From assembly GCA_010909165.1 (NCBI GenBank), contig MU008170.1, forward strand, positions 248,001 through 312,000: a DNA stretch of 64,000 bases, in the 5' to 3' direction. Shown here in pieces: positions 11,790-22,899 of the stretch; positions within the stretch are counted from its first letter, which is position 1; every line of letters starts with the position of its first letter. A program made the position numbers and the translations under genes. Source of the DNA: Anthoceros angustus. Taxonomy: Eukaryota; Streptophyta; Anthocerotopsida; Anthocerotales; Anthocerotaceae. The notes beneath the pieces were generated by a model. It was not told the DNA's origin and made no database searches. It saw only the letters and a program-made list of their open reading frames with translations.

Positions 11790-13640
11790 TCTCACATCCT
11801 CAAGCCTGGGGACAAGGTTAAGGAGCCCTTCAAGCTCTTCTCCCATGAGCTTTCTTTGCTAGGCTTGAAGCTCAAGCTCTCCAAGTGCCGTGTTTGGTCC
11901 TTGTCGAGGATCCTCCCCACTTTGCAGCTCCCTACCAGGGAGCTTGCTCCGGCCTTGGGTTTACGAATTTTGGGGGTCTCCTTCGGCTCCCTTGACTTCA
12001 TCGGGAGCTTCCTGGAATAGGATCTCGTGGAGGACCTATCCCGTGTCGAGGACCTCCCTTTGCTCGGGGATGCTCAGGTGGCCTTCAAAATTCTTTCCTC
12101 TTGTTTCGCTAGGCGCCCTCGTTACCTCATCCGCACATTGCCCCCGTCTTCGGTTCTTCTATCTCGGCTGTAGGGGTTTGATAGGAAGATTATGGATACC
12201 CTAGAGGACATCATGGGCCCAGGGGCTTTCGAGTGCCCTGTGGGCGATTTGGCCTGCTAGCAAGCGTCCATGCCAGCACAATTTGGGGGCACCGGCCTGC
12301 TCTCACTAGAGGTTTCTTCCTCGGCGGCTTTTTTAGGCATTTGGGCCCTATTAGCCCCTGCTTTGCCCTCTCACTTCATTCTCCATGACAGGCCCTTTCT
12401 TGAGAATCTTGTATCTGGTGTGGAGGAGCAAACCTTCCCTCTCCAAAATTCCTTAAGGCAAGCTAGGGAAATGCTATCTGTAGGTGCTCGGCCGGAATCT
12501 CCTCCTTTCTCGACTTTCATCACTGATGGTTTCAGGTGGTTGCAGGTGTCGTTGCTTGAGAAGCAGCTCGGCCAGGCTTTTCAGTCCATCCTCCTGGACT
12601 CCTCCATCCCCAAGTCCACAAGAGCTCAACTTCGCTCTTGTTCTGGTAAGGGCGCAGACGCTTGGCTTCTGTCTTGTCCATGTATACGGGGTTTTGTCAT
12701 TGCACCAACCACCTTCACCACTGCAATGCGATTCTGTCTTGGCCTGCGCCAGTCTATGGTGTCTTCCCTCCTTACCTGCGAGCACGGCTCTGCCTTCGAT
12801 GACTCTAGGGTATAACTTGCTCATTGTTCTCAAAGGGGTCATCGCATCGCCACCCACGATGCCATCCGCGATGTCATGTCTACCATAACTCGCGAAAACG
12901 GCTACATGGCCTCGAGGGAGTGAGGGTACACTCTTCGAACAGGTCGCTCAATCAGGGTTGAATTGTACTTTGTCCGCGGTGACCCGGATTCGGTGGGGGA
13001 CATGGTGGTTGTTGACCCTGCTAGCGATACCTGATGATTACGCACACACACTTGCACAAAAGCTTGTTGCATTGCATAATAGAAAGTACATGCCTTTATA
13101 TAGGCCAAGTTGGTTGTAACCGTAAGTGATTATAACCAATAAGTAGTTGTGACTAATATAACAACTAACTACCTAAATAACTAAATAAAAAGAACTACTT
13201 AGTGCCCTAGAATTAATTAATAGTTAATTCTCGACGCCCTAGTGAATAGTGCCCTATTGGGTATAGATTTCATCAATACCATCTCCGCTCATGTCATCAC
13301 TAACCGTCCTGGTTGGGCTGCCACCGAAGCTAAGGCTCTCAAGGTCAGAAAGTACAGCGGGATGCAAGCGGGTCACCTCTTCATTCCGCTGGCACTTGAA
13401 ACGTATGGGGCAATGGCCAAGGACTTGGATAAATTTCTCAAGTCCTGTGCCAAATCCTCCCAAGCAGGCATGGCGTGGGGCTGTCTCTTTCCTATTTCTC
13501 AGCTTACTCCAAATAGTGAGTCTCTATTGCCCTTCAAAGGGCCCTCTCGACGACAATCCTTTACAATGCTTCTTCCTCGTTCTTCGTGGTTTACAAACCA
13601 TTTGTTCTACGTTTTGGGAGCCGTAGGTATCTTTAAGTAG
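11790..13640 (+). mobile_element. 5'-truncated LINE (non-LTR retrotransposon), RT thumb to C-terminus
   Basis: A decayed frame starts just after the catalytic part of a reverse transcriptase (GLKLKLSKCRVWS resembles the motif D/E region), passes FGGTGLLSLE and AWLLSCPCIRGFVI, a region typical of the C-terminal part of plant non-LTR polyproteins, then AHCSQRGHRIATHDAIRDV, and ends near 13,640. Several in-frame stops (for example after SFLE, and before QASMPAQFGG) make it non-functional. The abrupt loss of the 5' part is the usual mark of incomplete reverse transcription. The frame is interrupted by a solo LTR (13032-13275) and resumes exactly after it. A 3' UTR-like segment continues to about 13,765 and is shared with 24,270-24,360. 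The clade (RTE- or L1-like) is not certain. Confidence 0.8.
13032..13275. mobile_element. Solo LTR, 244 bp, inserted in the LINE
   Basis: Begins TGATGA and ends TCATCA (inverted ends, TG...CA) and is flanked by the perfect 5-bp duplication ATACC (13027-13031 and 13276-13280). Removing the LTR and one ATACC rejoins the LINE frame (DPAS-DT-ISAHVITN) without a shift. A TATATA-like element is present at about 13,097. No internal retroelement sequence remains, so it arose by LTR-LTR recombination. Confidence 0.92.
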
Positions 13641-14937
13641 GGTACATCTTTACCTCTAGGTATCTTTAGTCGCTCCTTTTGACCTTGACTCTCAGGGTTG
13701 TTCTTAGTTGTCGCCCTACTGGATGGGCTTTTTTCCATCATTTTTTTCCCTAAATAAAATATTCCCTTTTCGATACAGAGAGATGTCTTTATGTGAACAA
13801 CACAACATAGCTGACCTCATCTTCACAAATATAGTTTGACCATGAAGGACGTCAGCAAAACTACACCAGTAAAGTGTGATTACCGAGATGTCATAAAAAA
13901 ACCAGCCAATTTGATATACAATCTAGACAAAAATTAAATTTCCTTTAAAATTTGGCCTCACAGCCATAAGCCCAGCTAGAGGACATGAGTCCAATTTAAG
14001 ACTCGGGGATATTTTGGGTTTAAAAGAACTGACCAAGTATTTATGAAAAGACATATGAAGGAACACACAAAGGAACATATGAAGGAATGTGTGGATGCAC
14101 TCCCGCTGTCGCCCTGTCGCCATCCCGCGCTCAATATTGAGTTGTTCCTTAGCCCTGAGACAAAGCCTGGATGCATCTCCTGCACTTGCTTGCCCACGTC
14201 CAGTCGACGGTCGCGCCAAGGATGCAGGCTGATCACATCACATCGCAAGCTCAAGCTCCAGCGGCTATAATTAGCGCTTGTGTGCAATTTTGTGGGTACC
14301 TTTATGTGCGGCAATTTGCTTGTTTGCGACAATCAGACTTATGTGCAGTTTTGTGGGTAATCAGCTGCCTTGTGTGCATTTTTGTGGCTAATCAGCCTTG
14401 AGTTTGGTATGTGCCTTGTATGCCTTTGTGTGGCCTTGTGTGCTCTATGTGGCTTCTTAAATGAGCCCTTCCTTTGTGCGCTATGTGGTAATCAACCTTG
14501 TGTGCATGATGTGAGCTCACCACATCGCAAGCTTAAGCTCCGGCGTCTGTAATCAGCGCTTGTGTGCATTTTTGTAGTAATCAGCCTTGTGTGCGATTGG
14601 CAATTGATCAGCGTTGTGCGGCTTCTGGAATCAACCCTTAAGTGTGATGTGTTACAATGAAGAATTTGAGCTTGCTTCACGGTCTTGTGTGCACATGTGC
14701 ATGTGCTAGGCTTGTAAGGTTGCTCGAGTGGGTACCGAGGCGCAACTTCTTCGATTAGCCCTTGTATGTAGTGTTACAGTGAAGAACTTGAGCTTGCTTA
14801 CTGGTCTAATATGCACATATGCCAGTGCTAGGGTTAAGTGAGGTGCTAGGCTTGTGCAGGTGCTAGAGTGGGTGTTGAGGTGCAGCTTCTTTGATCAACC
14901 CTTGTGTGCGGTGTTACAGTGAGGAACCTAAGCCTAC
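13641..14937. other. LINE 3' UTR and diverged short repeats, no gene
   Basis: 13,660-13,765 is LINE 3' UTR (see 24,270). From 14,230 to 14,930 there are diverged repeats: CACATCGCAAGCT...AGCGCTTGTGTGCA occurs at about 14,238 and 14,521, and a segment with GTGTTACA(G/A)TGA(A/G)GAA occurs near 14,649, 14,771 and 14,909. No coding evidence. Confidence 0.5.
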
Positions 14938-15345
14938 TTAATGGTCTTGTGTCCACGAATGCATGATCTGCATGGTTGCACAAATGGTGGCCTCTTGCGG
15001 TGGCTCCAGAGGTGGTGCCATAATCATATGAGTTGGTTCTCCCCTTGAAAACCTTAAAAAGTGACAAAACCGAGCAATATGCCCTGGCCGCGGACAACGA
15101 TAACATATAATAGGTAGCCAAGATGAACTACGCACATACTGCAATTGTGGTTTTCGTTCCTCCATATCCTTACATGTCAAGCCTAGCGCTTGCATGAAGT
15201 TCATCCCTCCAAATGAAACCCCTCAGTTTCCCTCCTTTGAGACATGGGACGTGTGATTTGATTTGATTTAGTGCAGTACTTAAAGTTCATGTACTTGTTA
15301 TACATAAGAAGAGGTAAGAGAGACATACATAGCCAATATTAAACA
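14938..15345 (-). mobile_element. Zinc-knuckle (gag-like) fragment, copy A
   Basis: The minus-strand frame contains CYRCPRPGHIARFC, an exact CX2CX4HX4C zinc knuckle as in retroelement Gag proteins, preceded by a basic QALGLTCKDMEERKPQLQ stretch. The open frame is about 88 codons and has no other domain. The same DNA, about 400 bp including non-coding flank, recurs at 20,833-21,285 in the same orientation. Either a gag remnant or part of an unclassified element. Confidence 0.6.
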
Positions 15346-15355
15346 CGATAGTATT

Positions 15356-15385
15356 TAAAGCGGCTCAATATACGAAGCCGCTTTA
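15356..15385. repeat. 10-bp perfect stem hairpin
   Basis: TAAAGCGGCT, a 10-nt spacer, then AGCCGCTTTA. A diverged copy in opposite orientation occurs at about 19,425-19,490 (AGCCACTTC...GAGCCACTT), which suggests a dispersed small element. Confidence 0.6.
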
Positions 15386-15525
15386 TACAAAATGGAAGCC
15401 ACTTACGGAAAAACGTGACAGTAACAAAAACACAGCAGTTCCTACGTGTGTAGTAAATTCGCACATGGTTTCTAGGGTTTTATAAAAGAGTAGTTTACAA
15501 CATTGGAATAAGATAGACATGGTCA

Positions 15526-15666
15526 TGGGCGCCGGCATGCCGGCGCCCAAGACCGTTTTACATCAATCCAATAATATAGCGGTGCGTAGATTACCCAAAA
15601 TAATAGCGTCTAGCATACATGCTGCGCCAAGGATAAAAGATATGGGTGCTAGCATGCCGGCGCCCA
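15526..15666. repeat. Cluster of palindromes centred on GCATGC
   Basis: 15526-15549 is a perfect 24-bp palindrome (TGGGCGCCGGCA followed by its reverse complement). 15643-15666 is a copy with three changes in the left arm (TGGGTGCTAGCA). Between them 15604-15629 is a weaker version (TAGCGTCTAGCAT...GCTGCGCCA). Spacing between the outer two is 117 bp. Confidence 0.85.
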
Positions 15667-15711
15667 CCCTGCAGGCACATGTTCGACAAATGTAACGGGC
15701 CTAAAACAATG

Positions 15712-18329
15712 TCATTGCTGCAGTCTAGGTGGAAAGGTCTTCAGGTCTTCCATTCCGATTTGAGTCTCTGGAGGGCATTGCCCATGCACGCTATCCATGA
15801 CCACTTCTAGTCCTTTCAGTCGAGCATGCTCCGTGTCTTCAAAGTTGTCATTTTCCTCCATCGCATTATCTTCGTCGGTATGGTCTTCTTCCGCGCCATT
15901 GTTGGAGTCGTTTTGTGGCCAAACAGCGTTTAGGGTCTGCTGCCCATCGTTCAGGATCTCAATGGCTTTCTCCTTCCTTCTGTTAACTGCCAAACGAACA
16001 ACCTGCAACTGAGACCCATCCTTTTCAGACAAACTCACCTGTCATGCAATGTGACACTAATCTTTGCACTTGGGTTTAGTGTTTGATTAACATTATTTAA
16101 TATAATTACTTATCTTTAAGTAAGTAATTAGTATTAATTAATCTAAAGCACTTGTGTTGGTTAAACATTGATTAGTGTAATTAAACGTGGTTAACAATAG
16201 CTAAGTAGATAACAAAGCACAAGTAATATGCTTTAGCATATTCCTTGCATATTATAGTGTATTCTTAGGATGTTTTCGACATATGCTGGTGTCAATAGGA
16301 TATCTTAGGAATATGCCGATGCCAAGGGCTAGTATATATAGACCCTTTCACAGAGGACAACCTCAAATCATAGCTTCTCCTCTAGATATGCAATGCAAGA
16401 GTGTTGTGAGGAGGCCCTCTAGGTATGCAATGCAAAAGTGTTGTGAGGAGGCCAAAGCTATGACTCTGAGAACGATGTGTGAGGAATTTGCGTGTTGCTC
16501 TCGTAGGGAGAGTATATTTGTGCCATGACGTGCAAGGTACTCTCTCCTACTGTTATTGGTTTGCACCTATATTTGCATATTAGATTTGTTTTGCTTAGTT
16601 GTCTGTTGAGGAAGTGCTTATATGAATGCAAGTGCTTACCTCGTGCGACACACCTCTTTTGCCCAGAACGAGGTCAGGCCCCGACGACGTGGTTCATGAT
16701 TCAACTCCTCTTTAGCGTCCGGCAGCACTTCGTAGCCATGGATCATGTGAGGAATAAACTCTGCGCACGTCTTGTCTACCTCGATTGCAATGCAGTTGCG
16801 TCCACAGAGCAAGGCTGCCAAAGTTGTTGACCCGCTCTCAGCACAAGCATCCAAAATCCAATCCCCCTCCTTTGAGAAGCTTTTAATGAGTCTCATCATC
16901 AAAGCCAAAGGCCTTTGATAAGCACAGACCACTAGCTTGTCCAATGATGTGTACAACAACTTCTTCACCACTGTAGGATGCCCGATGACTGCCCGCCTAT
17001 TGCTGAAAGATTCAGGGATGTTAGTGGGGATCATGGAAACTTTGGTCTTCTTGCTACTCGATGTTAAACCCCACCCTACAGTCACGTACTCCACAGTGTC
17101 GTACCTACCCAAGTCATTGTACATATTTGTTTTGTCTCATAGAAAAGAGGCCAATCCTCCTGCTCTACACCACTTTCGCATTGCCTCTCTGACCATATGC
17201 TGCTCTTCAACACCATGCATCACTATCATTCTCATCTCCTGGTAGCTCGTCATGTCATAGAATGAATGGAATATTGTACCCAATTGACTATGGTTTAACT
17301 TCACATCATGTTTTCCCTTGTTGAATTCTCTGGGCATGTCCATCACCATGAGGGTGTACTTGCGGATCCTAAGAAACCCTCTCATGTCTGCTGCATCCCT
17401 TGCAATGACTTGGTACTTCAGAATGTCCATCGTTTTTGGCACTGTGAAAGATTGAAGCCCTTCCTCCATGTCCATATGTACCACTGCCCTCTGCTCATTT
17501 TCCGGCCCTTCCTCTATGTCCATGTCTGCCAGTGCTCTCTGCTCATTTTCCAGCCCTTTCCATGTGTGAACCTCAAGAATAAATGCTTGAAAATCCAGCA
17601 GCTTTTTAATCAGGCAGCTTTTTAAGGTCTTCGACATCTTTGACTTGCTGCATGTTTTGGCAAACGACCAGGTTTAGTGGGTAATACTGCAAGGGCACGA
17701 CTAGCAAGGGCGCCAGCATGCAAACATTTCCAAGAATGGACGAAAGTGTGGTTACCTTGCCTTCAAAAGCAGTTTGAAACCTTGCTATCACTTCATCGGA
17801 GGAGTGTTGAGGGTATTTTTGTCTCACCATGTCGAATGAGTCACATACCAAATGTTTTGCCATGGCCACTTGTATCACGTGAAATTTCTTGCGTAAGGTT
17901 ACCTCCTTCGCCATGTCGTTGAGGTCCAAGAGTCCCGTTAGTACCTTCTTTGTTGCACATATCAACATCTACTGACCAGACTCTCCTGGTGGGATCCCTT
18001 GAAAGCTTTGCCAGGGCTTCCCCTGCATCTCTTTGGGTTTGACAAAAACCCCGTCAACCTACTTCATCTCGTCAGTTGCCTTCCGCTTTCCCTTGTTCTT
18101 CTTACTTGTTCCAGCTGCTACTTGCTTCACTTGCTCAGGGAGCTCTCCACTTCTCATGCGGGAAGATGTCCTTACGTTGGCAGTAACTGCCACCTTCCTG
18201 AATCTTGTACCGCAACTTCACGCCCGCCGTCTTCTTTGCGCATGTCCTTGGGTCATGACTACTTGCCTATAACGGTTGCTGACAACTCTGAGGTTCTGGC
18301 TTGCTGCATGTTAGCCGTCCTCTTGCCAT
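15712..18329 (-). pseudogene. Decayed DNA N4/N6-methyltransferase-like gene
   Basis: The best-preserved part (about 16,640-17,124) reads like the SAM-binding half of a class-beta DNA methylase: RLIKSFSKEGDWILDACAE, then SGSTTLAALLCGRNCIAIEVD, matching motif I (D-x-F-x-GSG) and the acidic residue after it. Upstream, YTLMVMDMPREF lies where the catalytic DPPY/W motif is expected but has DMPR. A phase-2 intron (16034-16639, donor GAG/GTAAGC, acceptor GTGAG) leads to a C-terminal acidic exon 15712-16033. Damage: TGA at 17137-17139; a 16-bp tandem duplication at about 17,605-17,636 shifting the frame; TAG just before 17,968; another TAG about 80 bp further up. A possible ATG is 18327-18329, but the N-terminus is uncertain. 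An 18-residue internal repeat (ENEQRA...MEEG) lies near 17,480-17,560. No promoter or TE ends were identified. Not one of the host-type maintenance methylases. Confidence 0.7.
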
Positions 18330-20832
18330 CGTCCATGCATCATCCTTCCCAAATTAGGCCCCCTCCGCCACACCCCCAAGGCCTCCCTTTCTTCGGACTT
18401 CCCTCAGGTCTACTCCGGGGCTCCACCGGAGTTGCTCCCATCGCCCCACGGTATCACCTTGCAAAACCCTTCCGCGGACCTCACCTATCTCGGGCTACCG
18501 CGGCTGGGCTGGATCAGCCTTATTATCCACGCAAACCGCCTTATTCCTCACAACAAAACCCAAAGAAAACAAAAAAAACTCCGGTTAATCGTTCTTAAGG
18601 GGGAGTCAAACATCCTTCCCTTGTCCACACCTTCCATACTTCGTATTGCTGACCATTGAACCTCTTCGCAGGGATCCCAGCTCCCTTCGCAGAGGCGGCG
18701 CTTCACATCTTCATGTGTCGCGAGCGTCGATCAAAGGGACCTTGCTTGGTACACCAATGATCATCATTCAATGGGAAAATGAACTTCTCAAGAATAGTAA
18801 TCATCCTGCTCTGTTGAATGAGGAGGCTGTGGATGCAAGATTCAAGACTGGTAAGATCGCGCGCTCTAGTCAATGTGCCGTCTCGTAGGCAAATAGGTCG
18901 CTGATCTTGGAGATTGCTGGTGTGTCGATTGCAGGTGCCACAGTTGTTAGATGTAGGGATTGCAGTCTAACTTTTGATGGGTGTGCCGCAGGTGCAGGTC
19001 GGAAGAGTCTGTCCACGCGACGAAGGCCCTGAGGTACGGGTGCTGGTATAACAGGCCTCCAGGAGTGCCTACGCCTCGCCATTGTCTTAGACTTCAGCGA
19101 ACTGCTTTGAGGTGTCCGCGCTGCGAAAGTTGAGGATTGGCCTCGGATCTGAATAGATGGCTTAGAGTAGTCATGTAGTCAGATCCTTGATTAGATTAGT
19201 CCTTTTTAATCATGTTTGGGTTAACATAGTGACGTAGGTGGTGGGGCTTGCACAGTATGGGTATTGTTTATAGGAAAAACACTGGAGTATGTAAGTTAAT
19301 GACCATAGCTGAATCATAAAACACAAAGGTATACTCTCAGATCTAAGATCAAGACCCTAATTTTCGACCTTTTTGCATGACCATAAGGTTGAGATGCCAT
19401 TTTGGTGCCCATAAAAAAAGCCGGTTATACACTAAAAGCCACTTCATGTATATTGAGCCACTTCAAATATTACGGTGTTATTGTTGGATATTTAATATTG
19501 TACTAAAGTTCACCCTGGGCCATAGGGTAAAGTTCGAGGGTGAGGCCCAAGGTGAAGATCTGGGGGGTAAGGAGTGCTCCCATTTTGGGGGCAAGGCGGT
19601 GAGCGATGTTTGACGAGGTACCCTCGGTCATGGTGTCTGGGGGTTGCTCGACTTTTGTGCCCGTAGGGGTGGGGGCGTTGGTACTACATATATCTATGTC
19701 GGTAGGCAACGGTTTGAGGGTGCCGGCCATGGAGAATGTGTTTGGGGAGGCAATGACCTTCCAGGTCTTGCCCAAGAACCTAGATTTCGAGGAGTTGGTT
19801 GAAATGCAATGGAAGTGAAGCGCTAGCAAGGCACATTGCTGCTAATCCAAATGTTGTGCAAGATGAGGTTGTTAGGGTCAAACTTGGGCCTTGAATCTCC
19901 CTGAGTCCTACAAAATCCGGGTTATCGATCAGGGGAACGAGGAATGGATCTTTGTATTCACTACGGGCCAGGAGACCACCGTAGTTGCCCATAATGCCAT
20001 AGTTGCTAATTTTTTTTTTTTTTGCGGGAATCACAGTTACTGAGTTGGGTATGTTTGTAACAAAGGTGGTAGGTGTTGAACCGGTTTATGTTCATTTGCT
20101 AAAGGATGGTTCTTTCCATGTCCAGCTTCACTCGATTACTGAAGTTGCAATATGTTGCTCAACTCTTACGGGCTGTTACGTGACAAAGCACTCCTCATTT
20201 TGGAACGGTGAAAAGCAGATATCGTATTGAACACGGAAGAGTTACGTAGAAGGTAAACTTGTGTGGGTAACAAACATGAAATTTGCGAGTGAAATGCCTA
20301 AACTAAGTGGTGAACCACTAGTCCGTAAATGTCCCCAGTTGTTCTACATTCTAATGATCCTTCATTAATATCAAAATATCACATAAATTCATATTTGGCT
20401 AAATTGCCTTATTTCTTGTAACATGATAAACATGCTTTTGATGCTGTGTTGTTGGGATGTTGTGTTGTTGTACCTTCTAGCACATAGCGTGTAAAAATTA
20501 ACCTTCTATCTATCAACCTAATAATTAATATATATATGCATCTTCTTCATCTAGGCCCTCCGCTTTCTTAAAGCTAACCGCAATGCCACGCAAGTTATTG
20601 AAGATTTTACACACAACAAAAGACTTGTGAGCTATAAAAATGTGTGACTCCCAATTAACCTATGCTCAAATATGCGTAATCAGCTAATTATGTTTAGTAC
20701 ATGTACCTACGATTGTCTCGAGCTCGCCTGGTTTGTCTAGAAACCCTTCCATAAGTGCATCCACCCGGCTTTGTATGTGGTAGGGATCCTCCTCATCCGG
20801 GGCCAATTGCAACTCAGGCTCATGTGTAGGAG
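18330..20832. other. No gene recognised
   Basis: Short open frames on both strands are broken and match nothing I know. Around 19,500-20,230 a plus-strand frame series (GHRVKFEGEAQGEDLGG; VTELGMFVTKVVGVEPVYVH) might be a retroelement remnant but cannot be assigned. A T13 run lies at about 20,011-20,023. 19,425-19,490 resembles, inverted, the hairpin region near 15,356. Confidence 0.4.
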
Positions 20833-21285
20833 CTATTTTGAATTTTTCCATCCTTGAAATTTCTCAAATGGTGGTTGTGGTGGCTCCAAAGCGATCGGCA
20901 ACCTTATGAATTGCTTCTCCTCTTGAAAATGTCTCAAATGGTGGTTGCGGTGGCCCCAAAGGCGGTCTGCAACCATATGAGTTGGTTCTCCTTGGAAATA
21001 GAGGAAAGTGACAAAACCGCAATATGCCCGTGACAACGATAACATATAATAGGTGGCGAGATGAACCACGCACATGCTGCAATTGTGGTCTCCGTGCCTC
21101 CATATCCTTACGCGTAAAGCCTAGCTCTTGCGTCAAGTCCGTCCTTTGAATGAAGCTCGTCAATTTCCCTCCTTTGAGACTTGGGGCGTGGGACTTGATT
21201 TAGTTAAGTGGAATAAAATTCTTATTCTTCTTTTTAACATAGAAAGAAGTAAGACAAGTCTACATATATAGTCAATATTATTGGA
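20833..21285 (-). mobile_element. Zinc-knuckle fragment, copy B
   Basis: Diverged duplicate of 14,938-15,345 in the same orientation (shared FTRKDMEARRPQLQ region and the CATATAATAGGT flank). The knuckle itself is destroyed by small deletions. An internal repeat (TCTCAAATGGTGGTTG) occurs twice at about 20,860 and 20,932. Confidence 0.6.
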
Positions 21286-22479
21286 TATTCAATATTTTTA
21301 GTGTAATATTTCAAAGACCAAGGCACAATTCTTCCTTGGACCTTGGACCTTGGACCGTGTAAAAGGTAGAAGAAAAGTGAGTACCGATATACTATATTGT
21401 ATGTCAAAGGCCAAGGATAGATATCATATTTTTAAAATGATTATGATCTATCTAGAGTTTGTGTTAGAGAAATTAGGAGGACAATCCTCTCCTTTTACGG
21501 ATATGTGTTGTCCTTACTATGTAGGCGCCCAAATTCTCACACATAAAATCTTGCACAATAACCTTTCAATAAATGATAAATAATAAATTATTTTTATACT
21601 TAGATTATTACTGTATAATATCTATAAAAGATATTAACTACTCTCTATGCTTCAACATAGACCTGAATCTTTGACCACCTATAAAAATGTTCTATTGTAT
21701 ATGCATAATCTCCATAGACTTGTTGGCAATGATTTGCAAGTCTCGAAAGGAACAACAAGAAATGGAGTTCCGTGGATGGTTAAAACTTCTAAAAGAGTGA
21801 TGCAGTGGAAGATAGAGCATAAGAGGTGACCAAGCTACAATCCAAGATAATCTTATGTAGGGAGGGAAAGAGGCCGAATGAATAAGAAAAGCCAGCCACC
21901 AAACTAGGATGGAATGGAAGGTAGGATGGCAAAACCTAAAAAGGAGCAGCTATGAGGGGCCCTCTCCGTTTTGGATTGACATAGATAAAAGCATTGGAAG
22001 GACTAATTCCCACCCTACAGACCAACAAGACCACCCCTAAACCCCCCAACAAGCCCATAAAACTAGACAAGACCTGCTAAACCAGGGGAAAAGGGGGTTG
22101 TGATAGAAGATTGGCGCGACAAATAACGACTCCGCTAGGTAACTAAGGGCGTCTCAACCATGGGCAAGTGACAGTAGATCCAAGCCGTGCATGTCTCCCC
22201 CTTGAGAAAGCTCGCATGGTACCAATCTTTGGTTTTAAACTTTTTAGGCTAGACTAGCTTAGAGCTGCCCTGACACCAGCATTAGCTCCCGCGTATGACT
22301 ATACAGCCCGTGCAGAGAGGCGGGGAAATTACCCCTATGACAACACTAGTCCAATTAGTCCATAGAACAAAAGGACTAGTGGCCCACAAATGTCCCCACC
22401 AGGTTTCTGCAAAGAGTGGAGCGCTGTGTGCTCCATGGAGCCCAAACAAGGCAGTATGCTCCACGATTCGAATTCTTTC
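21286..22479. other. No gene recognised; possible LTR-element leader
   Basis: A short tandem CCTTGGA repeat lies at about 21,334-21,354. At about 22,110-22,140, GATTGGCGCGACAAATAACG followed by ACTCCGCTAGG resembles the primer-binding/leader region of some plant Ty3/gypsy elements, but no LTR was seen next to it. No coding evidence. Confidence 0.35.
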
Positions 22480-22899
22480 TCAGGGGAAAAGCCGTTAACG
22501 TTGAAGCCAGTTTTCCAAACATCCCCAAAAGGCTCTAGGATAAGCACAACAGAAGAAAATGTGCTGGTTTTTGTGTCTACCACCAGGCTTGCATAGTTTG
22601 CAGTTGTCTTCGTCAATAACAACAAAGAGCCCATCCCACCTGTTCGCGTTTGCAAGTGCAGCTTGCAAAAATAGCCAAACTGTGGCTCCCATCTTAGGTG
22701 GAATGCGTGGGGTCTTCCAGAGGAGGTGAACGGTATGCAGTTGGCGAGACTCTCCTAAACCCAACCGAGATGAGCAAGGATTGCACTCGGCTGTGAAGAA
22801 GACGCAACTGGGCTTCCTTTTGAATTTTGAAATTGGGGGAATGGAGGTCGCAGGATGGCCAGGAATCCACGTGATCACAACCAAAACCTTTTTGTGCAA
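22480..22899 (-). pseudogene. LINE fragment: RT zinc-binding (zf-RVT) domain
   Basis: The minus-strand frame reads LLWKTPRIPPKMGATVWLF, then CKLCKPGGRHKNQHIFFCC and AFWGCLENWL. This is the pattern of the zinc-binding region after the reverse transcriptase in plant L1-type LINEs (W-x-IPPK, C-x2-C...H-x-FF-x-C, then W). The reverse transcriptase proper and endonuclease are missing. A 58-bp part (22,803-22,860) is 86% identical to 25,216-25,273 at the start of the TMEM144-like gene. Confidence 0.72.

Noticed and set aside
17999-18598. 199-codon plus-strand ORF
   Set aside because: Antisense to the decayed N-terminal part of the methyltransferase pseudogene; Leu/Ser/Pro-rich without domain.
18432-18659. 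Pro/Lys-rich plus-strand ORFs near 18.4-18.6 kb
   Set aside because: No domain; overlap the upstream end of the minus-strand methyltransferase remnant.
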